Assembly: GCF_014161445.1 (NCBI RefSeq)
Contig: NZ_JABBXA010000016.1
Location: 124,001-188,000 of the forward strand
Length of the DNA: 64,000 nucleotides
Direction of reading: 5' to 3'
From: Microbispora sp. H13382
GTDB taxonomy: Bacteria > Actinomycetota > Actinomycetes > Streptosporangiales > Streptosporangiaceae
The notes under the pieces were generated by a model. The model was not told where the DNA came from. It saw only the letters and a list, made by a program, of their open reading frames with translations, and ran no database searches. Shown here piece by piece: positions 9,031 to 17,333 of this stretch. Positions within the stretch are counted from its first letter, which is position 1. Each line of letters opens with the position of its first letter. The position numbers were made by a program, and so were the translations under genes.

Positions 9031-9100
9031 TTTCTGCACGATCACGAAGGCACCGTGCCCGGCTCGGGCGGCTGATGTGCGACAAACTGCAAGATCATGG
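9031..9100. repeat. Two inverted copies of the dispersed element
   Basis: On the minus strand, 9100-9076 reads CCATGATCTTGCAGTTTGTC then GCACA, closely matching the copy at 1316-1342. The segment 9047-9031 reads TCGTGATCGTGCAGAAA, a shorter relative. Both lie upstream of the perM-like gene. No ORF is evident here. Confidence 0.5.
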
Positions 9101-9167
9101 CGAATTTGGATGGGTGGGCGGCGTGGCGGCGTGGAGGAAGGCGGCGGGGCTGGGATGATGCGGTAGC

Positions 9168-10832
9168 GTGACGGGCCTTCTCGATCAGTTCAGGACCGCT
9201 CCCCGCGCCGTGCTCGGCCGGGGCGGCGACGACGAGGAGACCCGCCGTCCGCTCCCCGTCTCCGGCATGCTGGCCGCGGTCGGGACGCTCGGCGTCGGCC
9301 TCGCCGTGCTCACCACGGTCACGCTCATCGGCTGGATGGCCGCGCCTCGCGGGCCGTTCGGAGAGGGCCTGCCCGGCGTCTTCCGTACGGCCTGCCAGCT
9401 CTGGCTCGCCGCCCACCACGGCGGTTTCGCGATCCCCGGCGGCCGGGTGGGCCTGCTGCCCATCGGGCTGATGATCCTGCCCGGGGCGCTGCTCTACCGG
9501 GCCGGCCTGTGGATGGCGCGCGACGCCGACCTGCGGGTGCGGATGCCGGCCCGGCTGCCCAAGGGCACGCCCCGAGACGTCGAGAATGCCCGGCGCCGCG
9601 CCCAGCTCGTGCTCATCGCCCAGGCCGGCATCTCGCTGGCCGCGCCGTACGCGCTGCTCGCCGGGGTGATCGCCCTCGTCTCCGGCAACGAGGTCATGCG
9701 GCCGTTCCTGGGGGAGGCGCTGGTCAGCCACCTTCTGCTGGCCTTCGTCACGGGGTCGGTGGCCACCGCCCGCACGATCGGGCCGTGGCGGTCGATGCTG
9801 CGCCTGCTGCCCGAGCGGCCACGGTCGCTCGTCTCCGGTACGGCCGTCGCGATCTCGCTGATGCTCCTGGCCGGGGCCGTGCTGGTCCTCGGCGCCGTGG
9901 TGGTCAACTTCGCCAGGATCCAGCAGATGTCGGAGGTCCTCAGCCCCGGAGTGGTCGGCGGCCTGCTGCTCCTGCTCCTGGAGGTCCTCTACTTCTTCAA
10001 CGCCGTGATCTGGGGCATGGCCTACATCTCGGGGCCGGGTTTCGCGGTGGGCGCCGGGACGCTGGTCGCGCCCACCGGGGTCAAGCTGAGCGCGGTGCCC
10101 ATGCTGCCGCTGCTGGGCGCCCTGCCGTCGTCCGGCGCGGCGCCCGCCTGGGTCATGGGCGTGATCGCGGTGCCGTTCGCGGCCGGCGCCGTCGCCGGCG
10201 TGGTGACGGCCCGCGTCGCGCCGACCCCGTCGCTGGAGGCCGCGCCCCTGTGGGGGTTCGTCTGCGGCGTCACCACCGGCCTCGTCGCCGGGACGCTCGC
10301 CGCGCTGTCGGGCGGCCCGCTCGGCGGGGCGGGCCTGGCCGCCGTCGGGCCGTCTCCCTGGGAGGTGGCGCTGTCGGTCACGCTCGAGGTCGGCGTGGCC
10401 GCCGGCATCTCGGCCGGCATCGCCAACTGGTGGCTGATCTCCCGGAGGCCGGCCACCCCGCCCGAGCCGGTGCGGAGGGCCGGCGCCGTGATCGCCAAGG
10501 CGGCCGGACGGGTGCGGCCCGCCCGCGGCGCCCATCTGCCGGGTCACTGGCTGGACGCCACCGAGGCGGAGACGCAGCCGATTCCCGTGATCAGGGACGA
10601 CTGGACCGACGAGCACGCCGCCGCGGCCGCCGAGACGTTCGACGACATGAGCGCGCGGCGGGCCCGGGCCACCTCCCGTGATTCCGGCACTCCGCGCAAG
10701 CCCGCGGCCAATCCTCCGCGCAAGCCCGCGGCGATTCCTCCGCCGAAGCCGCGCACGGACATCGTGGACGAATCCGACGATCGCGGGGGGCACGTCATCT
10801 ACGTCGATCCCTACGCCTGGGACCGCGACTGA
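9168..10832 (+). CDS. DUF6350 family multi-pass membrane protein (PerM-like)
   Basis: A 554-residue membrane protein with about ten to twelve hydrophobic helices between residues 30 and 430 and a hydrophilic Pro/Lys-rich tail ending VDPYAWDRD. The tail contains a short repeat, PRKPAANP/PRKPAAIP. Its place after sucCD and, apart from inserted genes, before purN matches the mycobacterial perM locus. PerM-type proteins are linked to cell division under stress, so that role is inferred by position and topology. It starts with GTG at 9168. Its end overlaps the end of the convergent merR gene by 22 bp. Confidence 0.75.
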   Translation: MTGLLDQFRTAPRAVLGRGGDDEETRRPLPVSGMLAAVGTLGVGLAVLTTVTLIGWMAAPRGPFGEGLPGVFRTACQLWLAAHHGGFAIPGGRVGLLPIGLMILPGALLYRAGLWMARDADLRVRMPARLPKGTPRDVENARRRAQLVLIAQAGISLAAPYALLAGVIALVSGNEVMRPFLGEALVSHLLLAFVTGSVATARTIGPWRSMLRLLPERPRSLVSGTAVAISLMLLAGAVLVLGAVVVNFARIQQMSEVLSPGVVGGLLLLLLEVLYFFNAVIWGMAYISGPGFAVGAGTLVAPTGVKLSAVPMLPLLGALPSSGAAPAWVMGVIAVPFAAGAVAGVVTARVAPTPSLEAAPLWGFVCGVTTGLVAGTLAALSGGPLGGAGLAAVGPSPWEVALSVTLEVGVAAGISAGIANWWLISRRPATPPEPVRRAGAVIAKAAGRVRPARGAHLPGHWLDATEAETQPIPVIRDDWTDEHAAAAAETFDDMSARRARATSRDSGTPRKPAANPPRKPAAIPPPKPRTDIVDESDDRGGHVIYVDPYAWDRD

Positions 10833-11206
10833 TCCGTCCCAGGCCGCTCGGCGACGGCCGAGGCGAGGCGGTCCCGCAGGTCCGTCAGGCGGGCGATCTC
10901 GGCGTCCAGGGCGGCGATCCGGTGCTGCACGACGCCGCTGCCGCCGGAGCAGCCGGGGCTGCCGTACGGCGGCAGCGTGTCGCCCTCCAGCAGGTCCAGG
11001 CGGTCGGCGCAGCGGGCCACGTCCTCGATGGTCAGGCCGAGGGCGAGCAGCTGCCGCACCAGGCGGATGCGGGCGACCTCCCGCGGGCCGTACTCGCGTT
11101 GGCCCGTCCGCGTACGCCGGGGTGGCGGGAGCACCCCGCGCTGCTCGTACAGGCGCAACGCGCGTGGGGTGGTCCCGGCCGCCGCCGCCGCGTCGCCGAT
11201 TCGCAC
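10811..11206 (-). CDS. MerR family transcriptional regulator
   Basis: A 131-residue regulator starting at a GTG at 11206 with GGAGG 4 nt upstream. It begins [20 protein letters not shown], the typical MerR helix-turn-helix, followed by the wing (RRTRTGQREYGPREVARIR) and a C-terminal coiled coil (RIAALDAEIARLTDLRDRLA) for dimerisation. One Cys (GSPGCSGG) precedes the coil; there is no clear metal-binding set, so the effector is unknown. The gene begins 11 nt after the oxidoreductase stop and is co-transcribed with it. The upstream promoter has the 20-bp spacer that MerR proteins use. Confidence 0.85.
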   Translation of the reverse strand: MRIGDAAAAAGTTPRALRLYEQRGVLPPPRRTRTGQREYGPREVARIRLVRQLLALGLTIEDVARCADRLDLLEGDTLPPYGSPGCSGGSGVVQHRIAALDAEIARLTDLRDRLASAVAERPGTDQSRSQA

Positions 11207-11217
11207 AGGGCCTCCTG

Positions 11218-12240
11218 CTAGCTCCAGGTCTCCACGACGACCGTTCCCACGTGCCGTCCGTCGAACAACTCGCGCAACGCCAGCGGCGCCCGTTCGATGC
11301 CCGCGATTCGGGTGTGCGGGAAGGTGACGGCGCCTGAGCGGAGCCAGGCGCCGAAGCGCTCCGTCCACTCCGCGCCGGTCTCGGCGTCGACGCCGGTGAA
11401 TCCGCGGACAGTGATGTTCCTGGCGATGAGCTGGAAGGCGTCCAGCTCCACCGGGGCCGTCGTGCCGCCGGCCGCGGCCGACAACTGGGTGGCCAGGGTG
11501 CCGACCACGACGACGCGGGCGCCCGGCCGGGCCGCGGCCACCGCGGCCCGGAGCTGCTCGCCTCCGACGGCGTCGACGACCACATCGACGCCGTCGGGCG
11601 CCGCCTCGGCCAGCTGTGCGCCGATCGGGCCGCCGTCGCGGAGCACGACCGCGTCGTAGCCGAGCTCGGCGGTCATGCGCCCGGCCTTCGCCGGTGAACC
11701 GGTGCTGCCGATCACGCGTGCCGCGCCCAGCCGCCGGGCGATCTGCCCGGCGAGCGACCCGACGGCTCCGGCGCCCCCGGTCACGAAAACGGTCTCACCG
11801 GCGCGGAGGCGGGCGATCCGGGTCAGGGCGGCGTACGCGGTGGCGCCCGGCGCCAGATGCGCGGCCGGGTCGGGCAGGGACTCGCCCAGCGGCGCGGACG
11901 CGGGGACCGCGGCGTACTCGCGCCAGCCCCGGAAGTGCGCGACCAGGTCGCCCGGACGCAGGCCGCCGTCTCCGCCAGCGGTGACGACCTCGCCGACGGC
12001 GGGACCGAACAACGCGTCCCCGGGACGCAGCGGAGGGAAGGGCGTGCCCGGAACGCCTCCGGCGATCAGCGTCCGCAGTGAGGGGAAGACCTGGAACCAG
12101 CGGTTGCGCACCAGGACCTCGCCGGCCCCGGGCACGGGAATCGGGACCTCGGCGACGGTCAGGTGCTCGGGGCCGGGGAGGCCGGACGGAACCTCGACGA
12201 GCCGGATCTCCCGTGAGACGCGGGGCAGGGTTTCTGGCAT
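11218..12240 (-). CDS. MDR-family NADP-dependent oxidoreductase (CurA/LTB4-reductase-like)
   Basis: A 340-residue medium-chain reductase without the structural zinc cysteines. The opening (EIRLVEVPSGLPGPEHLTVA) and the core FRGWREYAAV are typical of the zinc-independent double-bond reductase branch (curcumin reductase, leukotriene B4 dehydrogenase). The Rossmann glycine motif is VFVTGGAGAVGSLAGQIARR. Such enzymes reduce alpha,beta-unsaturated ketones or aldehydes with NADPH; the natural substrate is not evident. It is first in a two-gene operon with merR and lies behind a MerR-type promoter, so it is probably induced by the compound MerR senses. Confidence 0.85.
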   Translation of the reverse strand: MPETLPRVSREIRLVEVPSGLPGPEHLTVAEVPIPVPGAGEVLVRNRWFQVFPSLRTLIAGGVPGTPFPPLRPGDALFGPAVGEVVTAGGDGGLRPGDLVAHFRGWREYAAVPASAPLGESLPDPAAHLAPGATAYAALTRIARLRAGETVFVTGGAGAVGSLAGQIARRLGAARVIGSTGSPAKAGRMTAELGYDAVVLRDGGPIGAQLAEAAPDGVDVVVDAVGGEQLRAAVAAARPGARVVVVGTLATQLSAAAGGTTAPVELDAFQLIARNITVRGFTGVDAETGAEWTERFGAWLRSGAVTFPHTRIAGIERAPLALRELFDGRHVGTVVVETWS

Positions 12241-12293
12241 TGGGAACTCCCACGGTGTCGGAGAGGACGGCGGCGCGGCCGCACGGCCCCGCG

Positions 12294-12325
12294 ACGTTAA
12301 CCCCTGACCCGCGCGTCAAAGGCAA
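12294..12325 (-). promoter_or_regulatory. MerR-type promoter with 20-bp spacer
   Basis: On the minus strand, TTGCCT (12325-12320) and TAACGT (12299-12294) are separated by 20 bp. The spacer and its edge contain the near-palindrome TGACGCGCGGGTCA (12318-12305, two mismatched positions). A spacer this long is too long for normal sigma-70 use and is the hallmark of MerR-activated promoters. The -10 box lies 54 nt upstream of the oxidoreductase ATG. Confidence 0.6.
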
Positions 12326-12343
12326 GCGGGCACGGCGTGGTCG

Positions 12344-13777
12344 TCAGGCCATCTCGGCGAAGTCGGTTTCGGTTGTGCCGATGGTCTGGGCGACCGACGG
12401 CCGGGCCGCGCGGAGGTAGCCGTACCAGACGAGGGCCACGGCGACGGTGACGAGGAAGGCGAGGACCACGAAGTTCAGCGGCCAGGCCGGCCACGGCACG
12501 ACGTTGACGTAGAAGACGTACGCCATGCCGACCACCGAGACGACCACGCACGGCCAGATGAGCCGCACCCGCGCGCGCTCCCGCCGCAGGAAGATCGGCG
12601 CGGCGAGCGCGACGACGGCGTAGGCCACCATGTAGCCGTACGTGCCGTAGGTGTCGACGTTGACGACGATCTCCATGCCGTCCACGCCGAGCGCGAAGAG
12701 CAGCGCGGTCAGTGCGACGGCGATCGGTGCGATCGCGAGGATCGCCCGATGCGGGGTCTGCTGGGTCCGGTGGGTCCGGCCGAGAGAGGCGGGCAGCACG
12801 CCCTCCTTGCCCATGACGAAGACGATGCGGCCGATCACGTTGATCGGGGCGACCACGACCGCGAAGAACGACGCCGTGACGCCGAGGCTGAGCACCGGGC
12901 GGAACCAGCCGGGCATGCCGACGGCCACCGCGAGCTCGTCCAGCGGGTTGCCGCTGGTGCCCAGGTCGCCCAGCGCGCGGTAGCCCGCGACCTGCGTGTA
13001 GGAGGCGAAGATGTACAGCAGGCCGACGCCCGCGGCGCTCCACATGATGGCCCGGGGAATCGCCTTGAACGGGTTGCGCGCCTCGCGGCCGAGGGCGTCG
13101 GAGCTGGAGAAGCCGACGAACCCGAGGATCGCCAGCACCATGCCGACCGCGATGCCGTGCGGCGTGGCGCCGTCGAGGGTGAGCTGGCTGCTGTCGAAGA
13201 CCGGCCCGTCCCCGGCGAACAGCACGATGACCAGCATCACCGTGATGATCGCGATCGAGATGACCTCCAGGACGAGCGAGATGCGCGCCGACATCCGGAT
13301 GCCCCACACGGTGAACAGCGTGGCGAGGCCGCCGATCACGACCGCGAGCACGACGTTCCACAGCGTGTTGTCGATCGTCAGACCGATCCCGGACAGGAAG
13401 GCGTTGAAGTGGTAGACGGCGCCCGCGAGGGAGCCGGACGCGATGCCGAAACACCCGATGATGAGCGTGATGCCGGTGACGTACGCGCCGAGCGGGCCGA
13501 GCCCCTGGGCGGCGTAGTTGTACAGCGAGCCGGCCGAGGCCCGGCGCTTGGCGAACTGGGAGATGCAGTAGCCGACGGCGAGGATGACCACGGTGGCGAG
13601 GGTGAACGACAGCCAGGACGCGTTGCCGGCACTGGCGAAGATTCCGGCCACGGAGAAGGCGATGACCGCGCTCGGGGCGATGTTGGCGATGGCCTGGGCG
13701 ACGACCTCGCCGCCCGACATCGCCCCGCGCCGCAGCCCGTGCCCGTGCTGGCGGTGGGAGGCGGTGGTCTGTGTCAT
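12344..13777 (-). CDS. APC superfamily amino acid/amine permease
   Basis: A 477-residue transporter with about 12 membrane helices. The opening GGEVVAQAIANIAPSAVIAF is the discontinuous helix 1 of amino acid-polyamine-organocation permeases, and YNYAAQGLGPLGAYVTG is the typical helix 3 region. I start at the ATG at 13777, which has AAGGAA upstream; an open extension further upstream is low-complexity. It follows the zinc alcohol dehydrogenase after 121 nt on the same strand, which suggests uptake of an amine or amino acid whose breakdown yields an alcohol or aldehyde. The substrate is unknown. Confidence 0.85.
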   Translation of the reverse strand: MTQTTASHRQHGHGLRRGAMSGGEVVAQAIANIAPSAVIAFSVAGIFASAGNASWLSFTLATVVILAVGYCISQFAKRRASAGSLYNYAAQGLGPLGAYVTGITLIIGCFGIASGSLAGAVYHFNAFLSGIGLTIDNTLWNVVLAVVIGGLATLFTVWGIRMSARISLVLEVISIAIITVMLVIVLFAGDGPVFDSSQLTLDGATPHGIAVGMVLAILGFVGFSSSDALGREARNPFKAIPRAIMWSAAGVGLLYIFASYTQVAGYRALGDLGTSGNPLDELAVAVGMPGWFRPVLSLGVTASFFAVVVAPINVIGRIVFVMGKEGVLPASLGRTHRTQQTPHRAILAIAPIAVALTALLFALGVDGMEIVVNVDTYGTYGYMVAYAVVALAAPIFLRRERARVRLIWPCVVVSVVGMAYVFYVNVVPWPAWPLNFVVLAFLVTVAVALVWYGYLRAARPSVAQTIGTTETDFAEMA

Positions 13778-13898
13778 GCGGGGGTTCCTTGTACGAACGG
13801 GGCCTCGGCGATCCGGGGCCGGCGGCGCGAACGGGCGGCAGGGCCCGGACCCGCTGCGACGGACCCGGGCGCAGGGCGGTGAGTGACGGGGGAGGGGG

Positions 13899-14996
13899 TC
13901 AGGGGACGAGCAGGGTGCGCAGCGCCTCGCCACTGGCCAGGGCGTCCAGGGCGTGGCCGGCCTCGTCGAGCGTCGTGCGCCTACTGACGAGCTGGTCGAG
14001 CTGCAGGTGGCCGTCCATGTAGCGGTCGACCAGCGCCGGGATGTCGATGGCCGGGCGGACGCTCCCGTAGTTGGACCCGAGGATTCGCTGGTCGGCCTCG
14101 GCCAGGACGAGCGGGTCGAACCGGGCGAGCGTGCCCTTGGGCGGCAGGCCTACGGCCACCGCCGCACCACCCAGGCCGAGCATCTGGATCGCCGACTCCA
14201 AAGTGGCCTGGTGGCCGACCGCGTCGAAGGCGTAGTCGACGCCGTCCGGCAGGAGGTCGCGCAGCGCCTCGGGATCGGTCGCGCCGGCGCCGGAGAGCTG
14301 GTCGGTGGCCCCGAGCGTCATCGCGAGCGCCGTCTTCTCGGCACGGGTGTCGATCGCGACGATCCGCTCGGCCCCGGCCAGCTTGGCGCCCTGGACGACG
14401 GAGAGCCCGACCCCGCCGCAGCCGATGACGGCGACCGTGCTGCCGGGCAGGACGGCGGCCGTGTTGGTCACCGCGCCGACGCCGGTGGCCACCGCGCAGC
14501 CGACGAGGGCCACGGTGTCCAGCGGGGCGTCCTCGCGGATCTTGACGGCGCCGGACGCCGGTACCACGGCCTCCTCCGCGAAGGAGGACACCCCGAGGTA
14601 GTGGTAGAGGGTCTCCCCGCTCCGGCTCAGCCTGCTGGTGCCGTCCTGGAGGACGCCTCCGGGCGCGACCACGGTCGCCGCGAGCTGGCAGCGCGCCTCG
14701 TGCCCGGACCGGCAGTACCGGCATCGCCCGCACGGGGCGACCCAGGACAGGACGACGTGGTCGCCCTCCGCGAGGCTGGTCACCCCCGGGCCGAGCTCGG
14801 TCACCACGCCGGAGCCCTCGTGCCCCATCACCAGAGGGAGCGGCACGTCCCATTCGCCGCGGCGTACGTGCAGGTCCGAGCCGCAGACCCCGGCCGCGGC
14901 GATCTTCACGCGGACCTCGCCCGGACCCGGAGGGGCGAGCTCCACCTGCTCGACCCGGACGGGCCGGTCGGCGGATTCGAATACCGCGGCGCGCAT
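13899..14996 (-). CDS. Zinc-dependent NAD(P) alcohol dehydrogenase
   Basis: A 365-residue medium-chain dehydrogenase. Catalytic zinc ligands are visible in GVCGSDLH (Cys) and MGHEGSG (His/Glu), and the structural zinc site in CGRCRYCRSGHEARC with four cysteines. The NAD-binding motif is VAVIGCGGVGLSVVQGAK. It resembles the class III/aryl-alcohol type branch more than the short zinc-less reductases. It is transcribed towards the APC permease and is divergent from pucR across a 229-bp gap containing a palindrome, so PucR control is likely. The physiological alcohol or aldehyde is unknown. Confidence 0.88.
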   Translation of the reverse strand: MRAAVFESADRPVRVEQVELAPPGPGEVRVKIAAAGVCGSDLHVRRGEWDVPLPLVMGHEGSGVVTELGPGVTSLAEGDHVVLSWVAPCGRCRYCRSGHEARCQLAATVVAPGGVLQDGTSRLSRSGETLYHYLGVSSFAEEAVVPASGAVKIREDAPLDTVALVGCAVATGVGAVTNTAAVLPGSTVAVIGCGGVGLSVVQGAKLAGAERIVAIDTRAEKTALAMTLGATDQLSGAGATDPEALRDLLPDGVDYAFDAVGHQATLESAIQMLGLGGAAVAVGLPPKGTLARFDPLVLAEADQRILGSNYGSVRPAIDIPALVDRYMDGHLQLDQLVSRRTTLDEAGHALDALASGEALRTLLVP

Positions 14997-15160
14997 GCTG
15001 CTCCCTTCCTCGGGGCCCGGGGAACAGCCCTGCCGTCACCCGGTGTTACTGAAACAAGGGTTCAGGCTAGGGACGCGGGCGTCGCCGCGGCAGCTGGCCA
15101 AATGTCCATCCACCTGCGATCAGTGCGCCGATCCGATACTTCGCGCCCGTCGCGGGCCGA

Positions 15161-15173
15161 TGTCACGGTGACA
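15161..15173. promoter_or_regulatory. Palindrome in the adh-pucR divergent promoter region
   Basis: TGTCAC and GTGACA flank a single G, 53 bp upstream of the pucR GTG and 165 bp upstream of adh. It is the clearest dyad in the 229-bp gap and a candidate PucR or activator site. Binding is inference. Confidence 0.4.
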
Positions 15174-15225
15174 CTGCGTCAGTTCTGCGACGGATGTCGC
15201 GTGCTCCGGAGAGAGGAGATGCCGG

Positions 15226-16704
15226 GTGCTGGAGACGGCGGGCGACATCGCGCAGCGGTTCCGGCTGCGCGTGCCGACGGGGACGACGGGCCTGGATCGC
15301 CCCATCCGCTGGACGCACATATCCGAGCTGGCCGATCCGACGCCCTGGCTGCGCGGCGGCGAGATGATCCTCACCCTCGGCCTGGAGCTGGACAGGGCCG
15401 GCGACCTGGAGGCGTACGCGGCGAGGCTGGCCGGGGCGGGGGTGGCCGCGCTCGGCTTCGGCATCGGGGTGCGCCACCCGTCCGTCCCGCCGGCGCTGGT
15501 CGAAGGCGCCGGGAAGCACGGTATGGCCGTGCTGGAGATCCCCGGCGCCGTGGCGTTTCAGGACATCACCTACCACGTCAACGCCGACCTGCTGCGGACC
15601 GGAGCCGCGGAGGCGCGGCTGATCGCCGAGGGCGTCTCCAGCATGACGATGGTGGCGCGCAGCGCCGGGGCGCAGGGGGTCGTGGCGACGCTCGCCGCGC
15701 GCATCGAGAGCTGGGCCGTGCTGCTGGACCGGCACGGGAAGATCCACGCGGCCGTGGGCGCCGCACGGGTGCACATCGACGACGCCCGGGCCGCGGCGCT
15801 CGGCCAGCGCTCCCGCATCCGGCACCCCGCCCTGACCGTGTACGGCGTGGGCGACCCGGTCCGGCCCCGTGCCCACCTCGTGGTCGCGCCCCGCCCGGAC
15901 CGGATCACGCTGACCCGGAAGCTGGCGCAGCATGCCGCGCTCCTGCTCGATCTCGCCCTCAACCCCTTGAGCGGTGGCGACACGTGGGGTCTGGCCAGGG
16001 CCGACGCGGTGGACGCGCTGATGTCGGGAGACCCCGCGCTCGTCGCGCGGGTGTCGGCCCGCTGGAATCTCCTCGCCGGGAACGTCGCCGTCGCGCTGCT
16101 GCGCTCGCGGTCGCGTGCCGTCCCGCTGGAGGACAACGTGCTGGAGTGGTGCGCGGAGCTGGATCTGCCTCCGCTGGTCAGCTCGGAGTCGTCAGTGGTC
16201 ACCGTGTTGCTGCCGGAGGACGAGCTGGGCCGGTGGACCGCGCGGGTGTCCGACGCGGTCGAGCGGGAGGGCGTCCCGGCGCGGTGCGGCATCGGCGCTC
16301 CTCAGCCGCAGGTCTCCGGCCTGCTCAGCCGGCGGCAGGCCGAGCAGGCGCTCGCGGTGGCCGTGGCGGACGCCCGGCCCGTGGTCGAGTTCGCCGGGCT
16401 GCCGACCCAGCGGCTGATCCTCCAGCACCTCGATGCGGCCGCGCGCGGGGCGCTCACCTCGCCACTCCTGCCGCTGCTGGAGAACGACTCCACCCTGGTC
16501 CTGCTCCGCTCGCTGCGGGTCTTCCTGAGCGAGAACAGCAGCTGGGAAGCGGCGTCCTCGCAGCTCGGCATCCACCGGCACACGCTGCGCCAGCGTATGG
16601 CGCGGGTGGAGGAGCTGACCGGGCTGTCCGTCTCCGTGACCGAGGACCGCGTCATAGCCTGGCTCGCGCTCCAGGCGCTCCAGCTCGGCGACGCACCGTC
16701 CTAG
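15226..16704 (+). CDS. PucR family transcriptional regulator
   Basis: A 492-residue regulator. The N-terminal PucR sensor domain (about residues 5-130, with IRWTHISELADPTPWLRGGE and DITYHVNADLL) is followed by a GGDEF-like central region and the C-terminal PucR helix-turn-helix (SWEAASSQLGIHRHTLRQRM, residues about 435-455). PucR proteins activate catabolic genes for purines, amino acids or amines. The divergent adh and permease genes are the obvious targets. The GTG start at 15226 has GGAG 8 nt upstream. The ligand is unknown. Confidence 0.88.
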   Translation: MLETAGDIAQRFRLRVPTGTTGLDRPIRWTHISELADPTPWLRGGEMILTLGLELDRAGDLEAYAARLAGAGVAALGFGIGVRHPSVPPALVEGAGKHGMAVLEIPGAVAFQDITYHVNADLLRTGAAEARLIAEGVSSMTMVARSAGAQGVVATLAARIESWAVLLDRHGKIHAAVGAARVHIDDARAAALGQRSRIRHPALTVYGVGDPVRPRAHLVVAPRPDRITLTRKLAQHAALLLDLALNPLSGGDTWGLARADAVDALMSGDPALVARVSARWNLLAGNVAVALLRSRSRAVPLEDNVLEWCAELDLPPLVSSESSVVTVLLPEDELGRWTARVSDAVEREGVPARCGIGAPQPQVSGLLSRRQAEQALAVAVADARPVVEFAGLPTQRLILQHLDAAARGALTSPLLPLLENDSTLVLLRSLRVFLSENSSWEAASSQLGIHRHTLRQRMARVEELTGLSVSVTEDRVIAWLALQALQLGDAPS

Positions 16705-16761
16705 AGGGTGCGACCTACGGCGCCGGATCCGGGCCGGCGACGGCCGGCAGGACCTGTCGCG

Positions 16762-17166
16762 TCAGGCGGGGGCGGGGACGCCGGCGGGCCAGGCCACCCC
16801 GAGCTTGCGCTCGAACGCCCGCATGAGCTGGTCGGAGCACTCCTGCTGGGCCGTCACCGTCCCCGCGCCCTTGCGGCACTCGGTGTAGGCGTTGAGCTCG
16901 TCGGAGAAGTAGAGCTGGAATCCCGTCGTCACCAGCCCGAGGACGAACGCGAGTGACGAGAGCACGACGGCTCCGGTCGCCATCCCGATCCCGCGTCGTG
17001 CCCGGTTCAGCAGGCGCAGGTCGTGGATCGCGATGACGATCGCGAAAATCGACAGCGCCAGCCCGGCGGCCGGCAGCATCAGCGTGAACACCAGCGCCAT
17101 GAGGGCGAGGACCAGAGCCCTGCGCCCTCCGGTCGCAGGGGCCGGCGTCTCTAGGGGTGTAGTCAC
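16762..17166 (-). CDS. Small DUF4190-like membrane protein
   Basis: A 134-residue protein with a short polar N-terminus (TTPLETPAPATGGRR), two membrane helices (about residues 18-52 and 65-90) and a C-terminal soluble segment with two Cys (YTECRKGAG and QQECSDQL) that could pair outside the cell. I chose the GTG at 17166, with GGAG just upstream; an ATG at 17268 would add an unlikely polar extension. It resembles the DUF4190-type proteins of actinomycetes. Function is unknown. It is divergent from purN. Confidence 0.6.
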   Translation of the reverse strand: MTTPLETPAPATGGRRALVLALMALVFTLMLPAAGLALSIFAIVIAIHDLRLLNRARRGIGMATGAVVLSSLAFVLGLVTTGFQLYFSDELNAYTECRKGAGTVTAQQECSDQLMRAFERKLGVAWPAGVPAPA

Positions 17167-17333
17167 GGTCTCCTCGCCTCGCGTTCCGCATAGCCCGTCG
17201 TCAGTCGTGATGGCCGGCGCCCGATACGCTTTAGCTGCGTTGAGGGACGGCCCTCCACGCTCGACCACTCTCTAAGGAACCATCTCCCGGCAATCACCTG
17301 CAAAACGAAGGCAGCTCACGAAGGAGTTCCGTC

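Noticed and set aside
8856-9167. Small RNA gene or attachment site in the sucD-perM gap
   Set aside because: The gap shows repeats and a stem-loop but no promoter-like boxes, tRNA fragment or integrase nearby.
13953-16826. 957-codon open frame on the plus strand across adh and pucR
   Set aside because: It is a mirror of high-GC codon bias: antisense to the clearly conserved alcohol dehydrogenase, with Arg/Gly/Ala-rich sequence and no family features.
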